Below, piece by piece: positions 47,881-59,421 of a stretch of DNA of 64,000 nucleotides. Position numbers and translations under genes: made by a program. Source of the DNA: Trichoplax sp. H2 (lineage: Eukaryota > Placozoa > Uniplacotomia > Trichoplacea). The notes beneath the pieces were generated by a model. It saw only the letters and a program-made list of their open reading frames with translations, was not told where the DNA came from and did not search any database. The DNA is taken from NCBI GenBank assembly GCA_003344405.1, contig NOWV01000045.1:310001-374000 (forward strand). Reading direction: 5' to 3'. The stretch's first letter is position 1. The number at the start of each line of letters is the position of its first letter.

Positions 47881-48150
47881 ACCAAAATTAAACACTAATT
47901 GAAATGTAACAATATCTTTTATCAAGCTTTAAGTAACTTAGTAATAATTTCATTTTTGACATATTATATCTCAACTTATTTCGAAAGATTTAAGGATTAA
48001 GTGATGTCATTATCCATTTTATTTTAAAATTTAAAGATGAGAATTATAAGCCAGACTATTTAGCTACTCGGTATTAATCCTTCATTTTTCATGGCTAATG
48101 CTATTTTTCTTCCATATTTTATACGTAGGTGATGGCAAAATAAAGTCATT

Positions 48151-51100
48151 ATGCAGGATCCTTTAATGCCATGGTATACATTTGGTAGCAAATCTACCTT
48201 AACTTACCATCACGATGATGATGAAGACGATATCATCCATCGTAACTATTACTCAGGATCGATACCATCGCCATCACGATGGTCAGAATTAACCTGTAAT
48301 AAATCATCATTTACTCACCATGCTGCTTCGGCAGAGTATGATCATCAATATGAACTTCTGAAAAGGCCACCGTCGATAATTGGATATGAATTTTCATCGG
48401 TTCAACAAGATGAAGATCAGGAACAAATTAATCGACGAGCAGCCCTCACTGCTGCTATTGAACGATCTAAATCCTCCATATCAGGTAGAATTTGCCGCGA
48501 TTATTCGTCCGATCATTCAAAATCTCGATCAAATCGACCCAATACTGCCCCGGTTCGGCGACCTAAGTCTGCTACTAGCACGGTCAGTGTTTGCTTGGTT
48601 AATGCAGCTCGCGTAAATGCTCAACGTCCAAGAACAGCACCTACAACGGTAATGAAACTTCCTGTTTCCTTTCTTAATTCGTTCATCTATTTCTTTAATT
48701 AGTTTTAAATGGCAAGTAAATGCTATTTAGCAATACGGATGACTTTTATATACCATTGGTTTATTTCATTGTTGAGAAGTAACTTTAGCTTCTGTACAGT
48801 AATGGTTAGGCTGATGTAACTTATATGTGTTTCCACATTAAGAATTAGTTTTTTTACCAATCCAGTCTCGTATTAAACTACCTGGCACTTTTTTCAGACC
48901 ACTTTTGAGTATTAATTATATATAATTTATCCTATCACTTTATATTCAATCTAGAAATATTAATCACCTGAACGATTCTTTACATTTAAGTTCTAAATAG
49001 TCGAGTACCGTAATAATCATTTTCTATTTCTCTGCTGTATTTCCTCTCAGATTATGAAGTTGTCATTTGCATCTTAAGAATCTATTTTTATTCTTCGCTA
49101 CATTATACTTGATACCTGCATGAGCCTTCTTCCTAAATTTATCTTACTAAGATTTCCTTTCCTATATAGTAGTAATTAATAGACAGTTAGTATCGTTTCA
49201 TTTGAAATCTATTCCCACCTTCCGGCATACGTACTACCGGAACTTAACAAAGCTCTAAATCTCTCTCTGGCAGTCTATATTACAATGCAATTTTCTGTAA
49301 AAATTGATCATTTACATTTAATGTTTTCCTAGAAGCCTTCATTAAGCAGATTAATTTTCTCCTTAGCTGTTTCTGTAGTTGAAGAATTTCTTTTTATATC
49401 CTTCAATCTCTTTTTCTAGACTTATTATTGTACTGTATTCTTATGATATTTCATTCATTGAATTAATCTATCAAACATTAATTCATGGCTATTTTCCACC
49501 ATATATCGCAATTACCTGATATTAATCTTACTTATTTTTTCCTACTATTTTAATAGCGAAAAGAAATTGTTTCTCGGCTAGGGGATAATCGGGTAAGATT
49601 TTAATAGAAATAGCTTCAAACTACCATCTAAATATGAATGAAATGTGGCTATTACGACAATCTGCTTGATTTAAATATTAGTTTCAGATTAATTACTAAT
49701 GCCGATTTGATTTCCTATCTTGTAAATACAAATAGAGTACGAAACGGTAGTAAAAATACCAGAATTAAAGTTTCTTATTGTTTCAAGTAATTTGCAACGG
49801 ATTAAAAAAGTTTTATATAAATTCTTGTGGGCTATAGTTATAAACGTAACAGAGAAATTGAGATAATTTTTTAAGGCGATAAACGTCTAAATAGGTATAC
49901 AGGTACGATCGATAAAAATTATCTACAGTAGCTTTTAATTACTTCCATAACAGCTATATGTCAACTAGAATAAATTGTTCTTGCAAACTAGTGCTGCTAA
50001 CCTTACCGAATCGAAGGTTACACTCTTAAACAGCATGCATCTAAAATTTAGCTGCAAGGATGATTATTGCGTTCGATACCTTTTAGCTAGTTATAAGGTC
50101 CATTGAAGTGATGATAAAATGCATCTAAATGCCTATAAACTACAGTAGTTAAAAATAATTTAACAGAGGATAGAGACTATTCTTTTCAAATAGTATGCGT
50201 CCTTTAAAGGACGATAATTGCCATCTCTCTTCCCTGAACATTCTCTATCTATAATCCGTTATTATCAGGTTAATCGAATCAGCCAAATAGAATTCCTTCA
50301 ATTTTCAAAACCTATGCCTATCCATCATCGTGAAGTCGATATCAACAAACGCCCTAATAGCAGCCGATTTAAATCTAAAAGTGTTGAAAACCCATTGGTT
50401 AGAAATTCAAAAACGACTGAATATGATCGATATTCATTCATAAATAGTTCTAATAAGAAAGTTAAAGAAAGAAATACTGGTAAATCGATCTTGACTGTTG
50501 AACAGATACTGCCATCAGGTACAACAAGAACAAATTATAGCAAGCAACGAAGGAAAACAGCTTGGGATGATCGCTCTAAAATCAATCATTCGAAATCAGC
50601 TAATTTTAAGGCTAAGTCGCCTACTATTCAACAAGAAGTTAAAGATCACGATGATGAAGATTTAAAGTTAGCTAGACAAGCTGCTACTCATGCTATGATT
50701 TCACAGGAGGATGATTTGTCGCAGGTGAAAAATCAACGAAAGGATAGTCTTCAATCTACAGAAAAAAATCATGAAGCTGAATTAAAAAATGTAAGCCATA
50801 ATCTTAGCGTTCTATGCTAAACCATTTCTAATCTGCAGTGGTAGAAATGGACAAGTTTTTAATTAAATTGATAACTACTTTTATTCTTGTATCTTCAGGA
50901 AAATTTAAATCTACAAGAAAACAGAATAGATGATCATCAGGTTGGTGGTGAGATCGCTGATCTCATTCAAGACTCTAAGGAAGAAACAATTCAAGAAATT
51001 GAAAAGAAAGATGATCAGAAGTCAGAAGAAGAGGTTAAAACAAGCCCTAGTCGTACCCCTTCCGTAGATAAATCATCAAGCTTAGAAGAAGATACTAAAG

Positions 51101-54011
51101 AAGACAGCCAGGCTATTGATGCGGAAGATGATAATAAGAATCATGATAGCAATGATGAAAATAACGACGATAGACGGCTAAGTGTCCAGTCTTCTCAATC
51201 CGAATATATTCGATCGGATAGTCGTGGAAGCTCTGCATCATTAGATGATGAAGGTCTGGATGAATTTTATCGTATCCTTTCAAAAACAACAGGATCTCTC
51301 AAGAAACATAAGAAAACCAGTTTTCATTCTAGCAGCCATCCAAAAACCATTAAAGAGCATAAAGAAACTTCACCAAAGCGAAAAGATAATGTCTTTCTGC
51401 AAGTTAATGACGCTCCTATAAAAATTACTCGTCCTAAAACTGGCCGGTCACGTAGCCATACTTCAATCAGTAAAATTTCCAAACAAACATCTTCTACCCG
51501 TCCAAGTGAAAGAGAGAATCAACAGGATAATCTATCGCCATCTACAACAACAGCTTTGCAATCACCAGAAGCTAATAAACTTAGCGATACACGTAGAAAT
51601 CGATCTCTTAGTGCTCCGCAGCCATTACTTGCTGAAGTAAAGGGTTCTACCGAAGATAGAAAACCACCAGAAATTCGTATTAATGAAAAAGATGTGGTTA
51701 AAGTTATTATCCAGTCTAGCACTAATCAAGATCAATCAGTAAAGTAAGCCAACGATAGCCGTAATAATGTGTTTTAAGAATAGACTGGCTTGTATTCCAG
51801 TAAATGTTGTTGAATTTAAATTTTTTCAATAAAATAACTAATAGGATTATTGTATCAATAGGAAAGTTTCAAATAGGAAAACTGTAGGTAAAAATCAAGT
51901 CTACAATATTCGCGAATTACTTGATATTCAGATGAAAACCAGACGAAGACATATCCACAAGGTGGAAGAGGAAGAAAAAAAACCTTCTGCCCAAGAAAAG
52001 CCTTCAATTCAAGAGAGGAAACAGTCCTTGACTACTACTAGTGTAAGTTACTTAAGTTATCCATTCTTTGATAAGAAAATCGGACATAGTAGAGCAAAAA
52101 AACATGAAAGAAGATCTTTCTAACAAAAATGGCACCAAATCTCCCATCTAGCACTCAATTTCAGAAACAGTTTTATAAATTGCTTACATTGTCTATTCTT
52201 TAGTCATTGATATAGCAATAGAATATGGAAAAGTTGTTAAATAGCAGTCAATGTCTCTTCCATCGCTGAATTAAATTATCTGAAGAGAATAAATACAAAA
52301 GTTGTACGGTAATTTAAGTTGATAGCATTATCCACTCGTTAGTTATTGGTATAGTCATAGAACGCGATACAGTGGATAAAATGGACAAAAAGTGCCTCTC
52401 TTCTATCACTGATTTAATTAACTAAGAAAAAGAATATAAAATTATTACTTTAAATTGGTAGCATTATCTCTTGTTTAGTTGTTAGTGTATAATCGCTCAT
52501 TTTTCGCGTAGTACAGCAAACCATGCATGGAATTAACGCTCTTGATCATATCTTTATTGCAGCATAAATTTCCAACGTGGTTACAAAGTCGAATTGCTTT
52601 CTCTAAGCAAGCATGCCGATTCGAATTACCAGGCGATATGAAACTATTAGAAGGTAAAATAATTATAGGTATTATAGGTATAATTCTAAGTATTTTCATA
52701 ATGACATATTCGATTTTAAACGTGAATTACAAAATTGTCTTATTATTTTAACTTAATAGAAATGACACCAATGGATTATTTAGAAAAACATGCAGTTGTC
52801 AGGTAATTTATAAATGAGATATAAGAGTCATTTTGAGTAGTGTATTATCATTTAAAGTACTGATTTAAATTGTTTCTCTAGGCATAGTGCTAAACGTATA
52901 TTTTAACTATGCGTTATAGAGTATCTAATTTTGAATTTTCTGAAATTTCTCGTATTTACTTAATAGTAAACGTCGTAAAAATCTCTACTCCAAGTATTTT
53001 ATAAAGATCAATTCTACTGCAAATGGATTGATTACATTCAAGGTAAATATATAGACGAAGATGATCTTGATAAAGCCTATCTTCTTAGAATTCCAAGTTA
53101 AATTTAGAATTAAGCTCAAAGTCGCCTACAGATTATCTTAGTAGAAGATAATTTATCCGCTAGTTCATTCGCAATCGTATTGCATTTCGATAATTTAATA
53201 TCATGAACACTAGAATGATCCTTTTAGAACTTTGCGAAAATATAGTAATTTGAAATTAAAGCCTTTCGCTATTCCTAAAAACTAGCGTATTCACTTTGGA
53301 AACTATCAAGAATTTTTTGAAAATTGTAGATAGCGGTACATGCCACTAAGGTTCTAGTACCTTTTAAACTTGTAATTATCTACTCAAGATTTCTAAGTGT
53401 TGTATCTATTTAAAATAACTCTTAGGAGCTTATAAGAGCAATTCGAGACTTACACTTGAACTACATCACGGAGCGGCAAATCAAGGATATCATAACATTA
53501 ATTAAAGTTGAAGAATCGATGATGTTTGGCAAGACAATATTTTGCGCAATATGCGCTTTAATAGAAAGGATGTTGTATGCAACTTTTACGTAAGTAGATC
53601 TTTATTAGTTTTTATTATGTCTTACTTAAGGATCATAAAGTGCAAGAAATATTGTTTTGTCCATAAATAATAACAGTAGCACTATGATTCTTTTGCTACT
53701 TCTTGGCTAGACCGTCTCAAAATAAATCAACTAGTTGATCAATTCTATGCGTCAATATTTAATTTTTACTCTAAAATAATGTAGAAAAACTAAATACACC
53801 AATATCGACTATGGTCAAAAAGAATTAATTGAAGTTACCGATTTCTCTGCTTTAAAATGGAAGTTAGCAGGATGCAAGGTAAGCTAGTATATATTGCATA
53901 CATTGAAAAATGAAAAGAGAGGGTCTTACGTAATGAATTATAGCTAAGCTTCATTTTTCAATCATTTATTAGATTCAAGATGACTTATTGCATTTATTGC
54001 AATCCATCTGA
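48151..54011 (+). CDS. Long disordered basic protein with C-terminal EF-hand
   Basis: Ten exons join in phase: 48151..48648, 50269..50790, 50899..51743, 51877..52042, 52563..52653, 52760..52802, 52967..53042, 53426..53589, 53785..53878, 53973..54011 (TGA), 845 residues. Residues 1 to ~680 are low-complexity: a His/Asp run, then many Ser, Lys, Arg and Glu, with repeated R-P-x-T/S-A type motifs (RPNTAPVRRPKSA, RPRTAPTT, RPKTGRSRSH) often seen in ciliary or microtubule proteins. The last ~165 residues are compact and helical: HKFPTWLQSRIAFSKQ, an EF-hand whose loop NSTANGLITFKE fits the D/N-x-D/N/S-x-D/N-G pattern, then LIRAIRDLHLNYITERQI and a Phe/Leu-rich end. I cannot name an orthologue; an EF-hand protein such as human C1orf87 is a candidate to compare. 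A stop codon precedes the first ATG in frame. The exon 2 acceptor at 50269 is the least certain. Confidence 0.75.
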
Positions 54012-56687
54012 TTTGGGCAAAAAGTTATAAAAATCCAAAGGATAACGGCTTACTTAACCCCATATCTTACCAATTATTCAGTCAACCTTGATATTTATTC
54101 CTTTACGCTATCTATCAAGCACCATATAACTCTCTATTTATATCTTTCTTCTTGTAGTCGTTACATTGATTGAATAAGATTCTTAAAGAATATTGTATCA
54201 TAACGTATTAACTGTGATTTACCTATTTTGATGCTATCCCTGCAAGTATCTGCGCTTTTCTTTTATTTACAAACATGATTTCTAATCTCATTTCTTTCAA
54301 CCAAGTTGTAATCGATAAAGATAATTTTATAATTGCCATCTGATACTATTATGTTACAACAAATTTGCATTCATCAACATTATTCTATCTAACTTTGATA
54401 TCTCCATTTTCATACATCGAATAATCAAACATTTATAAGAATCTTTACCTTATTTTCTCCAATCTTTATTGTTTGGTTAACTAATCGGCTCTCATTCTAA
54501 TTTTTTAATTCAAAGTTATCATTTCAAATCGAAGCACTATTTTTATGAACAGACATGAAAACTAAGCAATCATATACGAGACCGCTATTTTGCAGCATAT
54601 ATATATATATAAATACTTTTCAGGAAATCTGCAATGATATAACAAATGCTATCCTTTGTTACTCATTACATTTCATTATAAAATTCACATGTATTGCAAT
54701 GGCTAATATATACTGTCTATTCTTAAATGCTTTTTTATTATTGCCATATTGGTGCAATACATGTAAGCAAAAAATTATTAGTCCAAAGTATTGGATTGAT
54801 TACGGTATTCCGCCATTTTATAATCTATACAACTTAATAAAATTCATTTTATATGCCATTTTAAGGCTGATGTTATTTATCCTTCTAAATGAAGGCAACT
54901 AGATGTAGACTACTTGAGGAATCCTATAATTATAAATATCTCTTTCGTAATCTTGTAGCAATCGAAGTTTTTTCATCAATATTAGGAAGTAGGTATTAGC
55001 TATTTTTGTTCGTTGCAACATATAAATAGCTATAGAAAGTAAATTATTTCTATTTAGGCATTATAGTCTAGCTCGGACTTGATTAATCGATGATTACACT
55101 TGTGTGTGTTTCCTAACGTCTTCCATTTTTCATCAACTTTCTAGTATATTAATTTTTTACAGTATCCACCATGGCTACTTAAGCACTTGCGATTTGTAAA
55201 TAGCTACATAAAATGAATTCTGATTTGATGCTAGATGATCTAATGCCTACACCATAGGTGTCAATTTTACAGAAATATAAACTTATCATCAATGATGGCG
55301 CATGATTCTTAACTACTCTTATCGCAGAGACTTAGCAGATAATCATGATAACTGAATTACCGTCATTTTATGAATTAACTTACTAACGAGCTTAACCGAA
55401 AATTTTATTTTCATATCAACATGGTATATAAGCTTTTAACTACTTTAGCTTCCAGGTCTATTTAGCACGCATCACTACGACAAAACCTACTTAAAATCTT
55501 GTGATAACTCCAATCGAAAGGAAACTGCAACTAATTAAACTTTATTGTATTGAAACTCAAATTTAACTACAAGGATATATTCAGTGGTACTGTAAATCTG
55601 TTTCGATATAATCTCAGATTTTTTAAGACTATCAGCGATAATAAGTAAGAATTCCTGATCTACTCAATGCACGAGCTAAGACTGCTAATTATTCAGTTAT
55701 AAGGCAGCAAAAATAACAAATTGCTTTACTAAATCGAGTATCTATCTTAATAAGATATAAAAAGAATGATTCATATCATGCAAGTGATCGCAAACTAGAC
55801 TACTCTAAAATTAAATAATTATATCTTTTAATATCATTCAAATTCAATGTTTTAACGACAGATGTAATTGCGATCAAGCTTTCGTAATTACTAAGAATAT
55901 GATAATCTATTGGCTCGAATAATTCATCGAGGTAAAGACTACGATTTCTTTTAACTTTATAATAGTTATAAGACGCGCAAGTAATAATTTTTAAAGCACT
56001 TACGGCAGAAATTTCTCGTTTTATACTCTAAGTATGAGCAAATTCAGCTAATCAGTTGTGAGCATTTTATAGTCTTTAATGACTTTTTATTGAAATTTAT
56101 CAATTAGAAATCAGAAACAGATTTATGATATTTTCATAAACCTTATTGAGAATGAAATTGTACAATATACATATATTATGTTAATAGCATGACTAATAAC
56201 TAATATCGTATGTAGTTTTACCTACACGATACTAAAAATGAGAATATTTACCGTAATTAACAGGGGAGGGGGCTACCCTTAGTTACAGATTAGGAATATA
56301 AGCTAAACCTTACTTGTTATGAATTTAGATCAGATTATAATGGAAAGGCTATTGCACTCAATAATTTTCTTGGATGCAATAACGTTGCTACCTGTGTTCA
56401 TTACTATTAATGTTGGATAGATGATAGTAATATTTTAAAGATGGAGAATAAAGTAAATGATTGATATCCATATGCTATCAATCTTTTTCAATGTCGTGGA
56501 ATAGATCACTATCGGTAACTCAAATAGGAATAAAATAATGTAAATATAAATAAGAATCGAAACTAATCAAAATCGCTAATTTATTAATACGATTACAATA
56601 TCTTCTCTTTTAATAATACAGAATTAAAAGCTCTTACAACGTATTTACTATTTAAAACTGTTATTTTCTCTTGGCTGTATAGCTCAG
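54012..56687. other. Convergent intergenic region EF-hand gene / GPCR
   Basis: 2.7 kb between two converging genes. A 115-codon open frame at 54555-54902 is rich in Ile, Leu and Tyr but has AT-driven composition and no recognised match; I do not count it as a gene. A short (TA)n run lies at ~54597-54612. Confidence 0.55.
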
Positions 56688-59421
56688 TTATAACTTACAC
56701 GCCATTTGAGTGGGTGTAATTTCAATTTTGAGCACGTCTGTATCCTCAGTGATTTCATCAACTTTATCAATTTTATCAGTACTTAATGTAGGGGTCATCA
56801 TTGCTATACTTGTTCTCGCAGAACCGAGCAAGTTGCCACGACTCTCAATTTTTCTTTGGAGTCTCTTTAACATAGATGTTTCTTCCTGAGAGATTTCTAC
56901 GCGAATGAGAGAATTACTGGTAAGTTTGCATTAATAATAGGTGAAATTGAAAAAATTACATATATCTATTCTTATAAATTTTGACTCTTTCCAATCCGAT
57001 AAGTAGCTGCAATACTAAAATGTAGTACATATTTCTATGTACGGTATAGTCTATTCTTATTACAAGTCCATTTCCACTACGCTGTAGCAAAATTTCACAT
57101 ATGCAAGATCTATATTTAACAATTTACTCTTTGGAATTCCATTTATACTCTGAGACTATTGAGACTAGAGCTTTATCAAGTCCATTACCTTTTGATTTTA
57201 ACAAGTTATGCTATTGGTTTTTACGTACCATTAGAAAAATCTTTGAAACACATTCCGAAGCATACAACCCTCATAATATGGCAAAAGTAATGACGTAGGT
57301 GTTCCCTAGCCGCTCCATATATGATTGGATTCAAAGCCATATGTATCCAAATAGAATTTTGTATCCAAATTTCGACTGTAACTGACATTTTTACGTCGAA
57401 ATTCAGTAAGACGTCGTAAATCTAATGGAAGAAATATCACGTAAATAAATCACAATAGGTGAATAATATCAGAGATGAAAGTAAGCTAAGCCATAGTATG
57501 TAATGCTTATTTATGGCTTCGAAGTATGATTAAGCTACAAAATTATGAAATTTTCTTCCTGCTTTGAATTGCGGAAACTCATAAAACAGCAGTAAGAGAT
57601 GGTAAAAAAAAGCAGATAAAAATGAAGTCGGCTATCTTTTCCAATACCACATTCAAGACAACTAATTAACGTTTATCTGATAAAAGCATAACTACTAAGG
57701 TTAGCTCATGTTGGAAACATGGGAATGCAGCGGGAAAGAAATAAAGGGTAATCAATGCGAATGTGACTTGGACTATGAAATTCAATATTAAGTACTATTA
57801 TTAAGTTGTAAACTATCATAATTCATTGATGCTGAAAAATAAAGAAATGTGATATGAAATAGCACTGAGAGACCATTAAAATATAAGACATAAAAATGAA
57901 ATGATTTAGCCTATCTAACCCGATATACAAGTAATTGTGTATACCGCAACCAATAAAGACTATGTAAAATTGTATGCTATAACAGTTCATTAATGTTAAA
58001 AATATAGAATTATGCCTGCAAATAGGGTTAAAATATGAGATATTAAAGAAAGAGCACCTCGACAATCGCATCCAAATCTAAAATATCTATTAAATACTCA
58101 GTAAAGCCCTACTCTCCGACAGTTCATTCTTGTCAAAACTACGCCATAAAAGTGTATAGAGAGATTACTAACGTAGAAGGTATTAACAGGTGAAAATAAT
58201 TCAGACTATCTATTCTAATCTGCGGAAGACTTGATAAAACCATAAACTACTACAGATCCATCATGTTGAAATATGAAAGCGCGCGAACGCATCAGTGAAA
58301 GTCTATCAAGCACTACAAAAATGTACGACTTTATAGAGAAGTGATTTAGGCTAAGATTATTGAGATAGATAGTCCTATGGAATATCTAGTATAACTATTA
58401 GAAACTCGATTAAAAATGCAACTCGTGATTGTTCTTATAGAAATACGGAAATATTTTCGGACACTATGAAAGATTATTGAAAACTACGCTCGTAGGATAT
58501 TAGGAAAAAAGGGATTTTAGACTTTTAGCCAACGCAATTTAGATTGTACTATCCGATATCTATCACTATTACTCTTGGCTCAATAATATAAGTTAGCATA
58601 GCTCAATCATATTCAACGTTCAATATCAGAAAGTCATAAAAAACAGCAGCAATACGTACAATTAGAGGAGAGTAGCAAACGCATGAAACAATTGAAACTC
58701 CAATGGTCAACTTGCATAACGGACATGCTTGACGAGCTTTCTCCTTAAATGTTTTGGCTTCACGAAGGGTTTCAAATATGCTATGAAGTACTTGAATATT
58801 ACATATCAATATCCCAAGTAAGATTAAGGAAACGACAACAGCTAGTGAAATTGTCATTGCTCGTGAACCAGAATCAATTGGGTTTGTAAGTCGTAAGAAA
58901 CACAATCCTCTCGGTTTACTTCGTCCATATTGGCCAACACCAACTAAAGGTAATGCTGCATAAGCCAAGCAAATGGACATACCAACTAAGATAGAGATCA
59001 CCACTTGTTTGCTTGTGACATTTAAACGATAATAAAATGGTGTTAATATCGCTAATCTTCGCTCTAAGGACATTAATAAAACGATACATAATGATGACCC
59101 ACAAGTGAATGTGCGAAAATAACCCAACATTCGACAGGTATCCGTATTACCGAAAGTACCTGTAGGTGATATAAAAGTACCAATAAAAAAGGGAGAAATC
59201 AAGAGACAACTAATGATATCATTAGTTGCTAAACTAATAACCATAATGTCATGTTTAAGTAATTCTTTCTTGGCTTTCATCTTCATAGTGATTAACGTTA
59301 ATATATCTCCCAATATAAGGACAACACAACATAAACAAAATACGATGAAGGCGCCCCAATTTCGTTCCATGCTGCTTGGAGCAAGCGTTGGAATGAAGGC
59401 ACTAGAACCGTTGTTAAGCAT
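56688..59421 (-). CDS. Class A (rhodopsin-like) GPCR, prostanoid-receptor-like
   Basis: Seven-helix receptor. Exons 5' to 3': 59421..58660, 57421..57229, 56896..56688 (stop), in phase, 387 residues. The N-terminus has an NGS glycosylation sequon. TM1 contains LILGDILTL, TM2 LATNDIISCLL, TM3 follows the cysteine of CRMLGYF and ends in MSLERRLAI (ERR in place of DRY), TM6 contains CVCYSP (CxxP), and TM7 comes from exon 2 with MALNPIIYGAAREH (NPxxY). The second extracellular loop LPLVGVGQYGRSKPRGLCFL recalls the G.Y....PGTWCF loop typical of prostanoid receptors, but the typical TM7 arginine is not evident. The tail ends ITPTQMACKL. A single-exon reading would stop at 58603 without TM7; the strong gtacgt donor at 58659 avoids this. 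A donor a few codons later (GCT|gttttt) is possible. Confidence 0.86.
57422..58659. other. GPCR intron 1
   Basis: 1.24 kb bounded by ATT|gtacgt and ccattag|ATT on the minus strand. It holds AT-rich, loosely repetitive sequence resembling that at 59.5-60.9 kb. No further exon was found. Confidence 0.65.

Larger units (their letters stand above)
39623..48150. other. Coding-poor stretch, 8.5 kb
   Basis: No open frame of notable length on either strand and no exon I can assign. Contents I can name: two N gaps (42334-42353, 42649-42668), a duplicated segment with an LTR-like insertion (42034-42986), and a degenerate tandem repeat at 46960-47880. The rest is stop-dense AT-rich sequence that includes the KDM2 3' UTR and the promoter of the next gene. 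Confidence 0.6.

Noticed and set aside
54555-54902. 115-codon plus-strand frame with hydrophobic stretches
   Set aside because: Composition is what AT-rich DNA gives by chance (Ile, Leu, Tyr, Phe), and neither family motifs nor splice partners were found.
56688-56873. Minus-strand 61-codon frame as an independent small gene
   Set aside because: A phase-matched acceptor at its 5' side and the donor AATG|gtacgt make it the C-terminal exon of the GPCR.
58603-59421. GPCR as a single-exon six-helix gene
   Set aside because: It would lack TM7; a downstream exon with NPIIY joins in phase through a gtacgt donor.
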